A stretch of 64,000 nucleotides of DNA from Bacteroidales bacterium. GTDB lineage: Bacteria > Bacteroidota > Bacteroidia > Bacteroidales > VadinHA17. Every line of letters starts with the position of its first letter. Position 1 is the first letter of the stretch. The stretch lies in contig JADJLX010000005.1 in assembly GCA_016709865.1 (NCBI GenBank), positions 1,798,001 through 1,862,000 of the forward strand. Reading direction: 5' to 3'. The position numbers and the translations under genes are program-made. The notes below the pieces were generated by a model. The model searched no databases. It saw only the letters and a list, made by a program, of their open reading frames with translations, and was not told the DNA's origin. This document shows positions 8,524-18,116 of this stretch, piece by piece.

Positions 8524-8833
8524 AAGTTTTTCCGGGATTCTTTTTACTACCGGAATCTTAATGGTTCCGGTGGTTTTATATTTTATACCTCTTGACTGGA
8601 TAAAGGATCAGCATACGATCTGCCTGTATAAGAATATTACCGGTAATGAATGTATAGGTTGCGGAATGACAAGAGCTATTCTTTCTGTGATTCATTTTCA
8701 GTTCGAAAATGCTTTCTACTACAATAAACTGGTGGTTGTTGTTTTTCCATTACTTGTATATATTTGGTTAAAGAGTTTATTAATGCGTTTCAAAAAATAT
8801 TCATCCGATTTTAAGACTTTAAAACCTGCTTAA
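8492..8833 (+). CDS. DUF2752 membrane protein
   Basis: A 113-residue protein when started at the ATG at 8492; this overlaps the TM2 gene by 32 bases in another frame. A TTG at 8474 is possible but less likely, and an ATG at 8561 would cut into the first helix. It has two or three hydrophobic helices and the family signature NECIGCGMTRA (normally CPxCGxTRA). DUF2752 genes are often beside TM2 genes, as here. Function is unknown. Confidence 0.75.
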   Translation: MQKEIFWLRDRSFSGILFTTGILMVPVVLYFIPLDWIKDQHTICLYKNITGNECIGCGMTRAILSVIHFQFENAFYYNKLVVVVFPLLVYIWLKSLLMRFKKYSSDFKTLKPA

Positions 8834-8835
8834 AT

Positions 8836-10362
8836 ATGAAATCATCACTGATCCTTGTATTAAGTCTAATACTGATTTCAGTATCAGCACAGAATAATCC
8901 TGCCGGAGTCTTTCAGAACAGCAGTGATATCGGCAATCCGAAAATCGCCGGCTCTGCATTGTATAATAATGCTGAACAGGCCTATACACTGAAAGGTGCC
9001 GGATACAATATCTGGTTTGAGAGAGATGAATTTCATTATCTGTACAATAAGATTAAAGGTGATTTTATCATGACAGCAAATTTTGAATTTGTTGGCAAGG
9101 GCAAAGAACTTCACAGGAAAACAGGCTTTATGATCAGGGAATCTGCTGATGAAAAGGCAATGCATGCTACTGCTACACTACATGGTGACGGATTGACTGC
9201 TCTGCAGTGGAGAGCATCAAGTGGGGCAGCAATGAGAGACCCTCAGGATGAGATATTTGCAAAAGACTCAGCATATAATGTTATTCAGATTGAACGCACA
9301 GGAAAGCTGATTACAATGAGAGCTGCTCATTATGGTAAACCATTTGATATAATTGGTTCTCACGAAATGGAGAATCTTCCGGAAGAAGTGCTGGCAGGTC
9401 CGTTTATCTGCTCTCATAATCCAGATGTATCCGAAGAAGTGAAAATATGGAACCTGAGAATAGACAAACCTGTTCCGGATGGTTACACATCAGCAAAATT
9501 CGGTCCGGTAGGATGCAGAATGGAAACAGTTAATGTATTCGACGGGAAAAGAAAAGTAATATGGGAAAAAGACGGAACATTTGAGGCACCCAACTGGATG
9601 CCCGACGGCAAGAAACTTCTTTTCAACATGGGAGGTTCCATTTACAAGATTCCTGTTGAGGGTGGTGAATTGGAGAAACTTAACACCGGCAAAGTAGTCA
9701 GAAACAATAATGACCATGGAATATCCTTCAACGGCAAGTTACTTGCAATAAGCAGTTCAGGAGAAGGGACAGTTGGGACAGGCTCTGCTGTTTGGGTTGT
9801 TCCGATCACTGGAGGAGAGCCAACTCTGATAACCCCGGAGACACCTTCATACTGGCATGGATGGGCACCTAATAATAAAGAAGTCGTTTATGTTGCTCAG
9901 CGTAACGGGAAAAGAATCTATAACATTTACCGGAACTCGATAAAAGGTGGAAAAGAGGTTCAGTTAACCGATATCAAGGAGGGTGAACATGTTGACGGAT
10001 GTGAATATTCGCCTGATGGAAAATACATCTATTATAACGGCCAGCATACCGGGACGATGCAGATCTGGCGTATAAAACCCGACGGATCAGGAAGGGAGCA
10101 GCTTACATTCGATAAGTACAACAACTGGTTTCCTCATATATCTCCTGATGGAAAATGGATAGCTATTATCTCATTCCCTCCCGACATTGAGCCGAACAGT
10201 CATCCTGCTAATAAACGGGTAATGCTCAGACTGATGCCTGTTACAGGCGGCGAACCAAAGGTAATAGCTTACCTGTACGGAGGACAGGGTACCATTAACG
10301 TACCATCGTGGTCTCCTGACAGTAAGCAGATTTCCTTTGTAAGCAATTCAGGGATAAAATAA
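8836..10362 (+). CDS. Secreted PD40/TolB-like beta-propeller protein with N-terminal jelly-roll-like domain
   Basis: A 508-residue protein with signal peptide (KSSLILVLSLILISVSAQ). Residues about 25-205 look like a DUF1349-type lectin/glucanase-like domain (KTGFMIRESADEKAMHATATLHG). Residues about 225-508 carry WD40-like PD40 repeats, seen as NWMPDGKKLLFN, EYSPDGKYIYYN, HISPDGKWIAI and SWSPDSKQISF. TolB-like propellers in Bacteroidota are periplasmic or surface proteins often tied to sugar use; no catalytic motif is seen. It starts 2 bases after the DUF2752 stop and its stop abuts that of the convergent isomerase gene with no intergenic base. Confidence 0.82.
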   Translation: MKSSLILVLSLILISVSAQNNPAGVFQNSSDIGNPKIAGSALYNNAEQAYTLKGAGYNIWFERDEFHYLYNKIKGDFIMTANFEFVGKGKELHRKTGFMIRESADEKAMHATATLHGDGLTALQWRASSGAAMRDPQDEIFAKDSAYNVIQIERTGKLITMRAAHYGKPFDIIGSHEMENLPEEVLAGPFICSHNPDVSEEVKIWNLRIDKPVPDGYTSAKFGPVGCRMETVNVFDGKRKVIWEKDGTFEAPNWMPDGKKLLFNMGGSIYKIPVEGGELEKLNTGKVVRNNNDHGISFNGKLLAISSSGEGTVGTGSAVWVVPITGGEPTLITPETPSYWHGWAPNNKEVVYVAQRNGKRIYNIYRNSIKGGKEVQLTDIKEGEHVDGCEYSPDGKYIYYNGQHTGTMQIWRIKPDGSGREQLTFDKYNNWFPHISPDGKWIAIISFPPDIEPNSHPANKRVMLRLMPVTGGEPKVIAYLYGGQGTINVPSWSPDSKQISFVSNSGIK

Positions 10363-11259
10363 TCAGCTTGCCTGAATCTTAATCAGACGGTCGCAGAGGT
10401 CTTTCAATCCTTCGGGAGTACCACCTCCCGGCTGCTCTATTGTTGTCCAGCCTCCATAACCAATATTATCGAGGGCTTTCATAACATTTGCCCAGTTAAC
10501 ATCGCCTTCAAGCAGGTTCACCTTGAATCCTGCTGATTTGCCTTGCGTGTCGGCAATCTTCCGGCTGAATTCCTTAATGTGAACCTTCGCTATTCGTCTG
10601 TTAAGGATTTTTATCCATTGCTCAGGCCACCCATATATAAGAATATTACCGCAATCGAAGTAGAACCCGACGAATGTTGTTTTAAACTGATCAACAAATG
10701 ATGCAGCTTCCATCGGGCTGATGAGGAAGTTGTTCCATACATTCTCAAGTGCAATTTTCACCTTAAGATCTATTGCCATCGGAACTACTTTTTTAATCTC
10801 CTCTGCTGATCGTGTCCAGCATTCATCATATGTAACTGTTTCACTAACCCGGCCGGGAACAAGTAATACTGTATCAGCACCATATGCTGCAGCATCCTCG
10901 AGGGATAACTTAAGCGAAGCCAGTCCCTGCTCCCTGATTGCAGGATCGGGATCAGAAAGCGTGAACTTCCAGTGGTTTGTTCCACAGACACTTGGGATAG
11001 TGAGTCCTGTAGCGTCGCGGGCTTTCAGGACCTCAGCCCTGTTGAGATGACTCATAACCTCAACACCGTCAAATCCGGCAGCTTTTGCAGCCTGGAACTT
11101 TTCCATTATTGTTTGTCCAAAGCCAATGCTTCCCCACATTATTCCTTTTTTCAGAGTCCGTTCAGCAGGAGAAAAGGATTTTGAGAATAGCGGTAATGAA
11201 GAAGCTGAAAGCATAGCCGAAGCCAGCATTGTATTTTTGGTAAATTGTCGTCTATTCAT
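10363..11259 (-). CDS. Exported sugar phosphate isomerase/epimerase-like TIM barrel
   Basis: A 298-residue member of the xylose-isomerase-like TIM-barrel family (hydroxypyruvate isomerase/IolE type). The N-terminus has a twin-arginine signal (NRRQFTKN) and a hydrophobic stretch. Metal-ligand-bearing strands are visible as GFDGVEVM, KIALENVWNNF, GFYFDCGNIL, KVHIKEFSRK and TTIEQPGGG. Tat-exported enzymes of this type are frequent in Bacteroidota next to Gfo/Idh/MocA oxidoreductases, and one lies directly upstream on the same strand. Precise substrate unknown. Confidence 0.85.
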   Translation of the reverse strand: MNRRQFTKNTMLASAMLSASSLPLFSKSFSPAERTLKKGIMWGSIGFGQTIMEKFQAAKAAGFDGVEVMSHLNRAEVLKARDATGLTIPSVCGTNHWKFTLSDPDPAIREQGLASLKLSLEDAAAYGADTVLLVPGRVSETVTYDECWTRSAEEIKKVVPMAIDLKVKIALENVWNNFLISPMEAASFVDQFKTTFVGFYFDCGNILIYGWPEQWIKILNRRIAKVHIKEFSRKIADTQGKSAGFKVNLLEGDVNWANVMKALDNIGYGGWTTIEQPGGGTPEGLKDLCDRLIKIQAS

Positions 11260-11287
11260 AGTTCAGTTTATTTATGGTGAATCGTGA

Positions 11288-11374
11288 ATTTCGGATTTCG
11301 GATTTTCGATTTCGGATTTCATTGCTAAATTCAGCTCGTTTTCAATCCGCAATCCGCAATCCGAAATCCGCAAT
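11288..11374. repeat. Interspersed inverted repeat built on TTTCGGAT / ATCCGAAA units
   Basis: The left part carries several tandem TTTCGGAT-like units (11288-11320) and the right part several ATCCG(A/C)AA units (11341-11374). Together they can fold into a long imperfect hairpin. It sits in the gap between two minus-strand genes and leaves both intact. This is typical of short intergenic repeats in environmental Bacteroidota genomes; function is not evident. Confidence 0.6.
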
Positions 11375-11378
11375 ATTT

Positions 11379-12728
11379 TTAGGCTTTAGGTTCTGCTCCG
11401 ATTACAGGTATTGTTTCAGGAATTCCGGGAACGGGGCCAAACGCATAGGTCTTTGGACCAAGATACATGTCGGAGTTCATAACTTCTTCCCAGGTAACAT
11501 CTTTTCCTGTATATGCCGACATACGTCCCATGATAGTTATGAGTGTTGAATTTATCTGTGCCTCAGCATCACTCAGGTATTCTCCTCTTCGGATGGCAGT
11601 AACCAGATTGATATGTTCCTGAACATAAGGATCTGTAACCTTCCATGTTGGATCTGTCGAACCTTCTTCGGGTGTCGGATACTTCCATATCTCCTCCCCT
11701 TTGAGGTTATAAATCTGACCTTTTGCATTTGCAAACCCCTCTGTTCCTGTAATTAGCTGTTTTGTCAGGTTGCTGCAACCAGTAATCTGACGTGCAGCAC
11801 AATGTGTGTGCATGCCGTTTTCATACAGATATTCAACACTGAAAAAATCGTACTGATCGCCTGTGATCCTTCGCTGACGTCCGCCCCAGCCCATTGCTTT
11901 TACAGGGTTTTTACCTATATACCAGTTCATTACATCAACTTCATGAATAAACTGTTCAACTATATGATCGCCCGAAAGCCAGCAGAAATTTGCCCAGTTG
12001 CGAAGCATATATTCCATATCAGACATTCCAGGTTGTCTCTTGATGACCCACAATGACCCTCCGTTGCGGATTATATGTGCACTTACAATCTCCCCTATTG
12101 CGCCGTTCTGTACTCTTCTCCATGTTTCCATGAAATCTTTCTGAACACGCCTGATTGTGCCGCTAACAATACAAAGTCCCTGCTGTTTGGCTCTCTCCGA
12201 GGAGACCATAACAGAACGGGCACCTACTGGGTCAACAGCACACGGTTTCTCCATAAATATATGTTTACCAGCTTTTACTGCAGCCTCTACATGCTGCGGC
12301 CGGAAGTGAGGAGGTGTGCATAACAAAACAATATCTACTCCTGAATCAATAACTTTTTCATAATTATCAAATCCGAGGAAGCACTTCTCGTCAGGGATCT
12401 CTACGTTTTTCTGAGTTTTTAGTTCAGCCCTGCATTTATCAAGACGGTCCTGGAAGACATCGCCCAAAGCAACTATTTCGAGGTTTGGACCGGCATCGAG
12501 AAAGTTAATTGCGGCACCTGTACCACGTCCGCCACATCCAATAAGTCCTGCTTTCAATACTTTCCCGTCGGGAGCGCTGGTAAGCAGCTCAGGCAGTTTG
12601 ATCTCCTCTTTTTTAGTACCTCCATCGGTACATGAAGATAGTAATTGAGATGCTCCTATCGTCCCCAGAGTTGCTAATGCAGATGTAGAGATGAATTTAC
12701 GGCGGCTGAATTCTTCATTTGTTTTCAT
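11379..12728 (-). CDS. Gfo/Idh/MocA family oxidoreductase, Tat lipoprotein
   Basis: A 449-residue oxidoreductase. The N-terminus carries a twin-arginine motif (SRRKFISTS) and then a lipobox-like end (LLSSC), so the protein is probably exported folded and lipid-anchored. The NAD-binding glycine motif is GLIGCGGRGTG; the catalytic EKP motif is intact (IFMEKPCAVDP). A later GDHIVEQFIHEVDVMNW block is typical of the C-terminal domain. It precedes the isomerase gene on the same strand across the TTTCGGAT repeat. Likely role: oxidation of a free sugar or cyclitol in the periplasm; substrate unknown. Confidence 0.88.
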   Translation of the reverse strand: MKTNEEFSRRKFISTSALATLGTIGASQLLSSCTDGGTKKEEIKLPELLTSAPDGKVLKAGLIGCGGRGTGAAINFLDAGPNLEIVALGDVFQDRLDKCRAELKTQKNVEIPDEKCFLGFDNYEKVIDSGVDIVLLCTPPHFRPQHVEAAVKAGKHIFMEKPCAVDPVGARSVMVSSERAKQQGLCIVSGTIRRVQKDFMETWRRVQNGAIGEIVSAHIIRNGGSLWVIKRQPGMSDMEYMLRNWANFCWLSGDHIVEQFIHEVDVMNWYIGKNPVKAMGWGGRQRRITGDQYDFFSVEYLYENGMHTHCAARQITGCSNLTKQLITGTEGFANAKGQIYNLKGEEIWKYPTPEEGSTDPTWKVTDPYVQEHINLVTAIRRGEYLSDAEAQINSTLITIMGRMSAYTGKDVTWEEVMNSDMYLGPKTYAFGPVPGIPETIPVIGAEPKA

Positions 12729-12891
12729 AAGGGTATCAGTTTGGTGTTGTTATGAAAAAGATCAGGTTTATGGTTAGTTATAAAATTATGAAAAAGAGTT
12801 GAATTAAGGCTTATAATGCTATAAATCACTCTACTTATTTTTATGATAAAAAAAATAGTTATTTTCATCCGGCAATTATTAATCACATTCA

Positions 12892-13602
12892 ATGCGTTCA
12901 AAATTCTACGCAGTTATTTCAATACTATTATTTGGAGTACTTTATTGCTACACGGCAATCGGGGTATTTATAATCTTGGTCTTTGCCTTTCTAAGAATGA
13001 AAAGGCCAATCAGGGTGCTTTCACAGTTTTGGGCCAAATCGGTCTTTATAATTATAGGGAAAAAACTGCATGTACAGGGCAGGGAGAATATCAATAAAGT
13101 CCAACGCTACATACTTGTTGCGAATCATGCAAGCCTGTTTGACATCGTGGCAATTATGTCGATCTATTCAGGAATATCCTGGTTTGGTCATGAACGGCTG
13201 TTAAAAGTGCCTCTGTTCGGTATGATACTCAGAATGACTGATTATGTTCCTTTTAAAGAGCCAACAGTCAGGAATACAAAGGAAATGCTCGAACAGCTTG
13301 TCCTGAAATCGAGGGAACATACAGTAGCAATATTTCCAGAAGGCACCAGGACTCTGGATGGAAAGATAAACGATTTCTATAAGGGATTTATATATCTGTT
13401 CCGTACGTCGGATATCGGAATATTACCTGTTACTTTAAATGGTTTTTACAAACTCAAGCCTAAGAACAGGGCATCGATAGATTTTGATTCCAGGCTGGAA
13501 GTAATTATACATGAGCCTATAAAAAGAGAAGATTTAATAGAAAAGACAGATATTGAAATTATCGAAGCAGTAAAATCGATAATTGAATCAGCTTATAAAT
13601 AG
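12892..13602 (+). CDS. plsC: 1-acyl-sn-glycerol-3-phosphate acyltransferase (PlsC family)
   Basis: A 236-residue membrane acyltransferase. An N-terminal hydrophobic anchor (residues 5-32) precedes the HX4D catalytic motif NHASLFD and the substrate-binding FPEGTR motif; GFYKL and PVTLNG blocks follow. It makes phosphatidic acid from lysophosphatidic acid at the inner membrane. It is the first of four same-strand genes with lipid-related functions. The symbol is by family; other PLSC-domain acyltransferases, for example for aminolipids, cannot be excluded. Confidence 0.85.
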   Translation: MRSKFYAVISILLFGVLYCYTAIGVFIILVFAFLRMKRPIRVLSQFWAKSVFIIIGKKLHVQGRENINKVQRYILVANHASLFDIVAIMSIYSGISWFGHERLLKVPLFGMILRMTDYVPFKEPTVRNTKEMLEQLVLKSREHTVAIFPEGTRTLDGKINDFYKGFIYLFRTSDIGILPVTLNGFYKLKPKNRASIDFDSRLEVIIHEPIKREDLIEKTDIEIIEAVKSIIESAYK

Positions 13603-13632
13603 AAAATATTATCAGACTAATATTGAAAATAT

Positions 13633-13715
13633 TTAACCACAAAGGACACTAAGTGCACACAAAGAACACAAAGGAAGAATCAACTAATTAAGCTCTTCGT
13701 GCCCTTTTTGGTTAA
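13633..13715. repeat. Hairpin-forming interspersed repeat (ACCACAAAGG type)
   Basis: The left arm TTAACCACAAAGGACAC (13633-13649) pairs with GTGCCCTTTTTGGTTAA (13699-13715), 17 bases with two mismatches. The loop holds further AACACAAAGG-like copies. It lies between plsC and the lipid kinase gene. Similar 'cacaaaggacac' repeats are common in environmental bacterial genomes; no coding function is seen. Confidence 0.6.
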
Positions 13716-13736
13716 ATGATTTATATTTAAACAAAA

Positions 13737-14663
13737 ATGGAAATAAAAAACAAAAGGTGGGCTTTCATCATCAATCCGATAGCAGGTAATGGTTTTGCTA
13801 AAACCCTTATACCCTTGCTGGAAGAGATGATAAAGAAGCATAATATTGATGCCGAATTAATGATCACCGAGAGAAGCGGACATGCCACTGAATTGTCAGA
13901 GCAATGCCTGAAAAAAGGATTCGGGCATATAATAGGCGTAGGCGGTGACGGAACATTTAATGAAATTGCCCGGCCGCTAATTAATCAGAAAGATGTGATA
14001 ACCGGACTTATTCCTGCAGGCACAGGCAATGACTTTATACAGATCCCCGGATTCCACAACCGTTTTGATGAGAAAGAATGGGATATCTTCTTCAAAGCCA
14101 ATGTTATTGCAATGGATGCAGGATTGTGTAACGACATGATTTTCCTTAACGGGATGGGGCTTGGTTTTGATGCCCAGGTTGCTGCCGAGAATTACACTGA
14201 ACCCGGTAAGGTCAAATTGGGAGGAAAACATAAGTACATATGGCATATAATAAAAACCCTTCTCTTTTTCAGAGAAAAAAGGATGATAGTAATAACAAAT
14301 GAGGGAAAACATGAGACTGACTGTTTTATTAATACCATTGCGATTGGAAGAAGGTTTGCCGGGAGTTTTTTCCTGACACCAAAAGCAGTTGCCAATGATG
14401 GATTATTGGATGTATGCATGATTAAGAAACTCTCTTTGCTCCAGCGATTCAGCATTCTGCTAAAAGTTCCTGAAGGAAAGCATGTTACCGATCCCAAAGT
14501 AAATTACTACCAGACTCCCGGAATAAACCTGGAATTCCCCGGAAAGGTGCCATTCCATGTAGATGGCGAGCTGAATTTTGCTACATCTTTTAATGTAAAA
14601 ATTATACCTTCAGCGCTGAATCTAATTTATAACCCAGATGGAAACCACTTCTTCAAATGTTAG
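13737..14663 (+). CDS. Diacylglycerol kinase family lipid kinase (DgkB/YegS-like)
   Basis: A 308-residue soluble lipid kinase. The family fingerprint GVGGDGTFNEIA (about residues 66-77) binds the nucleotide, followed by GLIPAGTGNDF; the C-terminal beta-sandwich contains GDGxL-like DGLLDVCMIK and the HVDGE motif, as in DgkB/YegS. It would phosphorylate diacylglycerol, sphingoid bases or a related lipid at the inner membrane. Its end overlaps the next gene by 26 bases in another frame. Context with PlsC and YhhN supports phospholipid recycling. Confidence 0.87.
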   Translation: MEIKNKRWAFIINPIAGNGFAKTLIPLLEEMIKKHNIDAELMITERSGHATELSEQCLKKGFGHIIGVGGDGTFNEIARPLINQKDVITGLIPAGTGNDFIQIPGFHNRFDEKEWDIFFKANVIAMDAGLCNDMIFLNGMGLGFDAQVAAENYTEPGKVKLGGKHKYIWHIIKTLLFFREKRMIVITNEGKHETDCFINTIAIGRRFAGSFFLTPKAVANDGLLDVCMIKKLSLLQRFSILLKVPEGKHVTDPKVNYYQTPGINLEFPGKVPFHVDGELNFATSFNVKIIPSALNLIYNPDGNHFFKC

Positions 14664-15321
14664 CCATTCGGGCATAAAATATATTGCATTTTTCGATCTC
14701 GATCGCACAATAATAAGTGAAAACAGCGGGAAGATCCTAATCCAGCAGGCATACAGGAATGGGCTCATATCCAAACGTTATGTTCTATGGGGCACATACC
14801 TCTCCCTGTTATACAAGTTAAAGCTTAAAGATCCTGTTATCATTATCAAAACTATTACCAGATGGCTTAAGGGAACAAAGGAATCTGAATTAAAGGAACT
14901 CGCTGCAGAGATTTTCAATTCCCGGCTTAAAAAATCAATTCGTCCTCTGATAGAGGAAAAAATCAGGCTTCATAAAAAGAACGGAGCAAGAGTTGTTATT
15001 CTATCTTCGTCTGTATTCCCGGTATGCAGCGCTGTAGCTGAGTATCTAAACATGGATGATGTAATCTGCACACAACTCGAAACTGAAAATGGAATTTTCA
15101 CCGGCAGACCAGATGGTTCATTCTGTTTCAATGAAGCGAAAGTTGAACGTCTTACCAGTTACTGTGAAATAAATAACACAAGCCTAAAAACCTCCTGGTA
15201 TTACGGCGATTCCACTGCTGATCTTCCTGCTCTGGGCATTGTTGGTAATCCAGTTTGTGTAGATCCTGATAAGAAACTTCGCAGAAAAGCTATTGTGAAC
15301 GGGTGGGAAATAATATCATGA
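14638..15321 (+). CDS. HAD-IB family phosphatase (SerB-like)
   Basis: A 227-residue haloacid-dehalogenase-type phosphatase. Motif I is FFDLDRTII, motif II the SSS of VVILSSSVFP, and motif IV YGDSTADLPAL. The helical cap between residues about 40 and 110 is the IB type seen in phosphoserine phosphatase and in lipid phosphatases such as PgpC. Overlap with the lipid kinase start-stop region and the ATGA junction with the next gene point to an operon, so a phospholipid phosphate substrate is more likely than serine phosphate. Substrate not proven. Confidence 0.82.
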   Translation: METTSSNVSHSGIKYIAFFDLDRTIISENSGKILIQQAYRNGLISKRYVLWGTYLSLLYKLKLKDPVIIIKTITRWLKGTKESELKELAAEIFNSRLKKSIRPLIEEKIRLHKKNGARVVILSSSVFPVCSAVAEYLNMDDVICTQLETENGIFTGRPDGSFCFNEAKVERLTSYCEINNTSLKTSWYYGDSTADLPALGIVGNPVCVDPDKKLRRKAIVNGWEIIS

Positions 15322-16001
15322 CCCCGAAAATCAAGAGACCTATGAAACCAAAGACAATTACTTTTATTTATTTCTTTATAGGGACTGTTTACACTTTGAC
15401 AGACAATCTTCTGCCATTCTGGTTGGGAGTAGGGCTGAAAGGTATGATAATCCCAACTCTTATAATTTATTATTTAATCAGCGTCAGGAAAGATATTAAA
15501 ATCCCGGTTCTTGCAGCCTTGTTACTTTCATGGGCAGGCGATGTTGCAATAGATTTCTCTTTTATCCCCGGACTTGCCTTTTTTCTATTAAGCCAGATCA
15601 TGTATATTGTGGCATTTAGCAGGATCCCGGGAAAAAGTGTTGTCTTCTTCAGAAAGATTTACCTTCTTCTTCCACTTCTCTTATTCGGATCTTCACTAGT
15701 TGCAATTCTATATAAAAACCTTGACGGAATGAAGGTTCCGGTAATATTATATGCTGCGGTAATATTGTCGATGGTAGCAGCCGCAATAAACCGTATGGAC
15801 AGAGTTAACAAAATCAGCTATATAGCAGTCTTATGCGGAGCAATCCTCTTTGTATTGTCCGATTCTCTTATTTCAATCAATAAGTTCTATGCTCAATTCA
15901 CATACTCCGGAATTGCAATTATGTCAACCTACATTCTTGCCCAGTACCTAATTATATCTGGTATTGTGAAACAAGACAACTTAGGGTCTAAGCAACCGTA
16001 G
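15318..16001 (+). CDS. YhhN family membrane protein (lysoplasmalogenase-like)
   Basis: A 227-residue integral membrane protein with about eight hydrophobic helices. The ATG at 15318 overlaps the preceding stop as ATGA, which favours it over the in-frame start at 15303. Conserved features include LLSWAGDVAIDF near residue 75 and LFVLSDSLISINKF near residue 180, in which the Asp residues are the family hallmark. Relatives such as TMEM86 hydrolyse the vinyl-ether bond of lysoplasmalogens. Position after a lipid kinase and phosphatase agrees with lipid turnover. Confidence 0.82.
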   Translation: MTPKIKRPMKPKTITFIYFFIGTVYTLTDNLLPFWLGVGLKGMIIPTLIIYYLISVRKDIKIPVLAALLLSWAGDVAIDFSFIPGLAFFLLSQIMYIVAFSRIPGKSVVFFRKIYLLLPLLLFGSSLVAILYKNLDGMKVPVILYAAVILSMVAAAINRMDRVNKISYIAVLCGAILFVLSDSLISINKFYAQFTYSGIAIMSTYILAQYLIISGIVKQDNLGSKQP

Positions 16002-16016
16002 TATTTGAACGCCAGA

Positions 16017-17177
16017 CTAGTTTACCTCGAGCCTCTGCCATTCAGGCATTTTAGGAAATTTTGCATGGGGCTCTGCCTGGTACCAGAAACATGTTGATGC
16101 AATATCAGATTGCTGTTTCAGGTATCTACCTCCCTGGTGCCAGCCCAGATCCTGGATTGTGATTTTAAGATCTGTTTCAAACCTTACCGGATCCATAATA
16201 TGCCAGCGGTATAATCCGAATCTTTGCTGCGATTTGTATGTTCCATCTGGCCTGATCACCTGAGGCAGCCCGGCATATGGAGTACAGAATTCGGTATACT
16301 TTCCTTCACGGTCGAAATTATATGAGCCGCAGAAATAATCTTCTGTTCCTGTTCCGCAAATTGTTGGAAACTTAGTATCACCATCCATATAAAATTTAAT
16401 TTCACCTTCTCCCCACCATCCGTTATTATTAACACCCCATGCGAGGTAAACACCTACATACTGCCCTTTTCCTTTTATCCCGTCATTAATAGTATAGACA
16501 GATGATTCATTTGGGTTTGAACGGCGGAACTGGGCATGAAAATATCCTGCATCAGACGGTACCTCAGTCAGAGTATAGTCAACCTGATAATAGAGTGTCA
16601 TGGCATCAGCATCGTTGACATTCTCCATAGTTATCCTGCATTTTTTCCTGAATGGCATTACCCAGTAAGAGTTAAATGCACTTCCTGGATTTACACAAAT
16701 GGCTGCTGATACCAGCGGCGAGTACTCATTCCATCCCATGCCGAAGAAATCTCCTACAGGACACTCAACAGAAGGTTCTGTTTCATCATCCCAGTAGATC
16801 CTCAGAATCGAAAAACGCCATTTGCCTGTGGGTGTCATCCAGATGTGCTGAATAGCTCCCGGGCCGGTTATATCTGCCATTGTAAAGGTCTCTCCGGGTT
16901 TAATCCTTACAAACGGATTTACCTTCCATCCCTGACCCAGGTCTCGTGCGGCATTGAATGCATTTGCTGTGTTAGGCTTATCCTTATCAGCAGGATCAGC
17001 CATTCCTGCTTGGCCCTTTTCTCCTGAGAAATTCTCAGGACTTATAGAACGTGTTTTGGCATCTGACAGCCTGTAAAGGTTTCCCATATTCATATCTAGT
17101 CCGTTAAAACGGGACTGGGAACTTGCAAGATACGGCACCAGTACTGCGATTAAGATCAACAAAAGAGTTCTTTTCAT
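16017..17177 (-). CDS. Secreted GH172 (DUF2961) family protein
   Basis: A 386-residue protein with a signal peptide (KRTLLLILIAVLVPYLASSQ). Motifs typical of DUF2961, now glycoside hydrolase family 172, include TMADITGPGAIQHIWMT, VGDFFGMGWNEYSPL, GTGTEDYFCGSYNF and a late YRWHIMDPVRF. Known members act on fructose dianhydrides or alpha-D-arabinofuranosyl linkages; the specific sugar here is unknown. The two-domain jelly-roll is complete. It converges with the YhhN gene with a 15-bp gap and stands alone on its strand. Confidence 0.85.
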   Translation of the reverse strand: MKRTLLLILIAVLVPYLASSQSRFNGLDMNMGNLYRLSDAKTRSISPENFSGEKGQAGMADPADKDKPNTANAFNAARDLGQGWKVNPFVRIKPGETFTMADITGPGAIQHIWMTPTGKWRFSILRIYWDDETEPSVECPVGDFFGMGWNEYSPLVSAAICVNPGSAFNSYWVMPFRKKCRITMENVNDADAMTLYYQVDYTLTEVPSDAGYFHAQFRRSNPNESSVYTINDGIKGKGQYVGVYLAWGVNNNGWWGEGEIKFYMDGDTKFPTICGTGTEDYFCGSYNFDREGKYTEFCTPYAGLPQVIRPDGTYKSQQRFGLYRWHIMDPVRFETDLKITIQDLGWHQGGRYLKQQSDIASTCFWYQAEPHAKFPKMPEWQRLEVN

Positions 17178-17246
17178 ATCATAATGTGTTTGGTGAGTTA
17201 GTTAACATCTGTATTTAATTAATAAAATTAAGAAATTACTGGAAAT

Positions 17247-18116
17247 TTATAACCTGGTCAAGATTGAAGAAATCCGCAGATTAAAGTCATCCATACTTTT
17301 CTGATTTCTTCTTTCTGCAATTATCCCGGCTCTGCGAATTCCTCCGTTGTAGGTCTTGTTTAATAATCCCAATCCAACAAAATACCCGGTAAAATAATAA
17401 TGAGTATAAAATTCATATGCTGCAAATCCGAGTATTGATGCATTCATCAGAAAATTAAATGATCCCTCGCCGACTGCTCCTGAATAAACCTGTCCTGAAC
17501 CGGGAATGAATCTTGAAAGGTTTTCTGCTTTAGAAGGCTTTTTGAATTTAGGGAGTTTATTATCAATGTAAATCTCATCAATTTCTTCTGCTAATTTTTT
17601 CTTTTCCGGTTCTGTGATATCAGAATTAACTATCAGGTAATCTAACAGATTGTGAGCATCTTCCCATTTCCGTATTGAATTCAGGCATAAAACATTAAGA
17701 GGTAAAATGTTTAGAATTTCGGAAGTATCCCGGTTACTAAGCCTGAGTTCATCAAGAAGCCAGATTGCCTTTTCGGGATCGCCGATAAGATAATTGCACA
17801 AGGCTCCTTCATAGCGTATTAATAACATAAGAGAATCAGGCAGGTTAAACAGGTTTATGCCGTTGAGTTCATCAAGAGCTTTTGATACTTCATCAGCCTT
17901 TCTGTAGCACAATGATTTGTAGTATTTACAGGTGGCAATTTTGCTATTGTCGGTTTCATAAAAGAGGGCTCTTTCAAATTCAATAGAAGCAACAAAGTAC
18001 TTACCCTCATTATAATATCGGAGAGCGTCCCTGAAATAGTCTGATGCATCTAACCTACCGGTCGAAACTATTCCTGATAGGAATATGCAGATTAAAAAGT
18101 ATCGAGTTCTTAACAT
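17247..18116 (-). CDS. Exported repeat protein with C-terminal PGSGQVYSG membrane region (copy 2)
   Basis: A 289-residue protein. The ATG at 18116 gives the best signal peptide (RTRYFLICIFLSGIVS); an ATG at 18137 is also in frame. Residues about 30-190 are helical and TPR-like (ALRYYNEGKYFVASIEFERAL). Residues about 200-289 start with RFIPGSGQVYSGAVGEGSFNF and continue with two hydrophobic segments, resembling TM2/DUF5683-type regions. The gene overlaps the end of the next gene upstream by 62 bases, unusually long. The upstream neighbour has the same architecture, so the two are diverged tandem paralogues. Family and function not recognised. Confidence 0.7.
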   Translation of the reverse strand: MLRTRYFLICIFLSGIVSTGRLDASDYFRDALRYYNEGKYFVASIEFERALFYETDNSKIATCKYYKSLCYRKADEVSKALDELNGINLFNLPDSLMLLIRYEGALCNYLIGDPEKAIWLLDELRLSNRDTSEILNILPLNVLCLNSIRKWEDAHNLLDYLIVNSDITEPEKKKLAEEIDEIYIDNKLPKFKKPSKAENLSRFIPGSGQVYSGAVGEGSFNFLMNASILGFAAYEFYTHYYFTGYFVGLGLLNKTYNGGIRRAGIIAERRNQKSMDDFNLRISSILTRL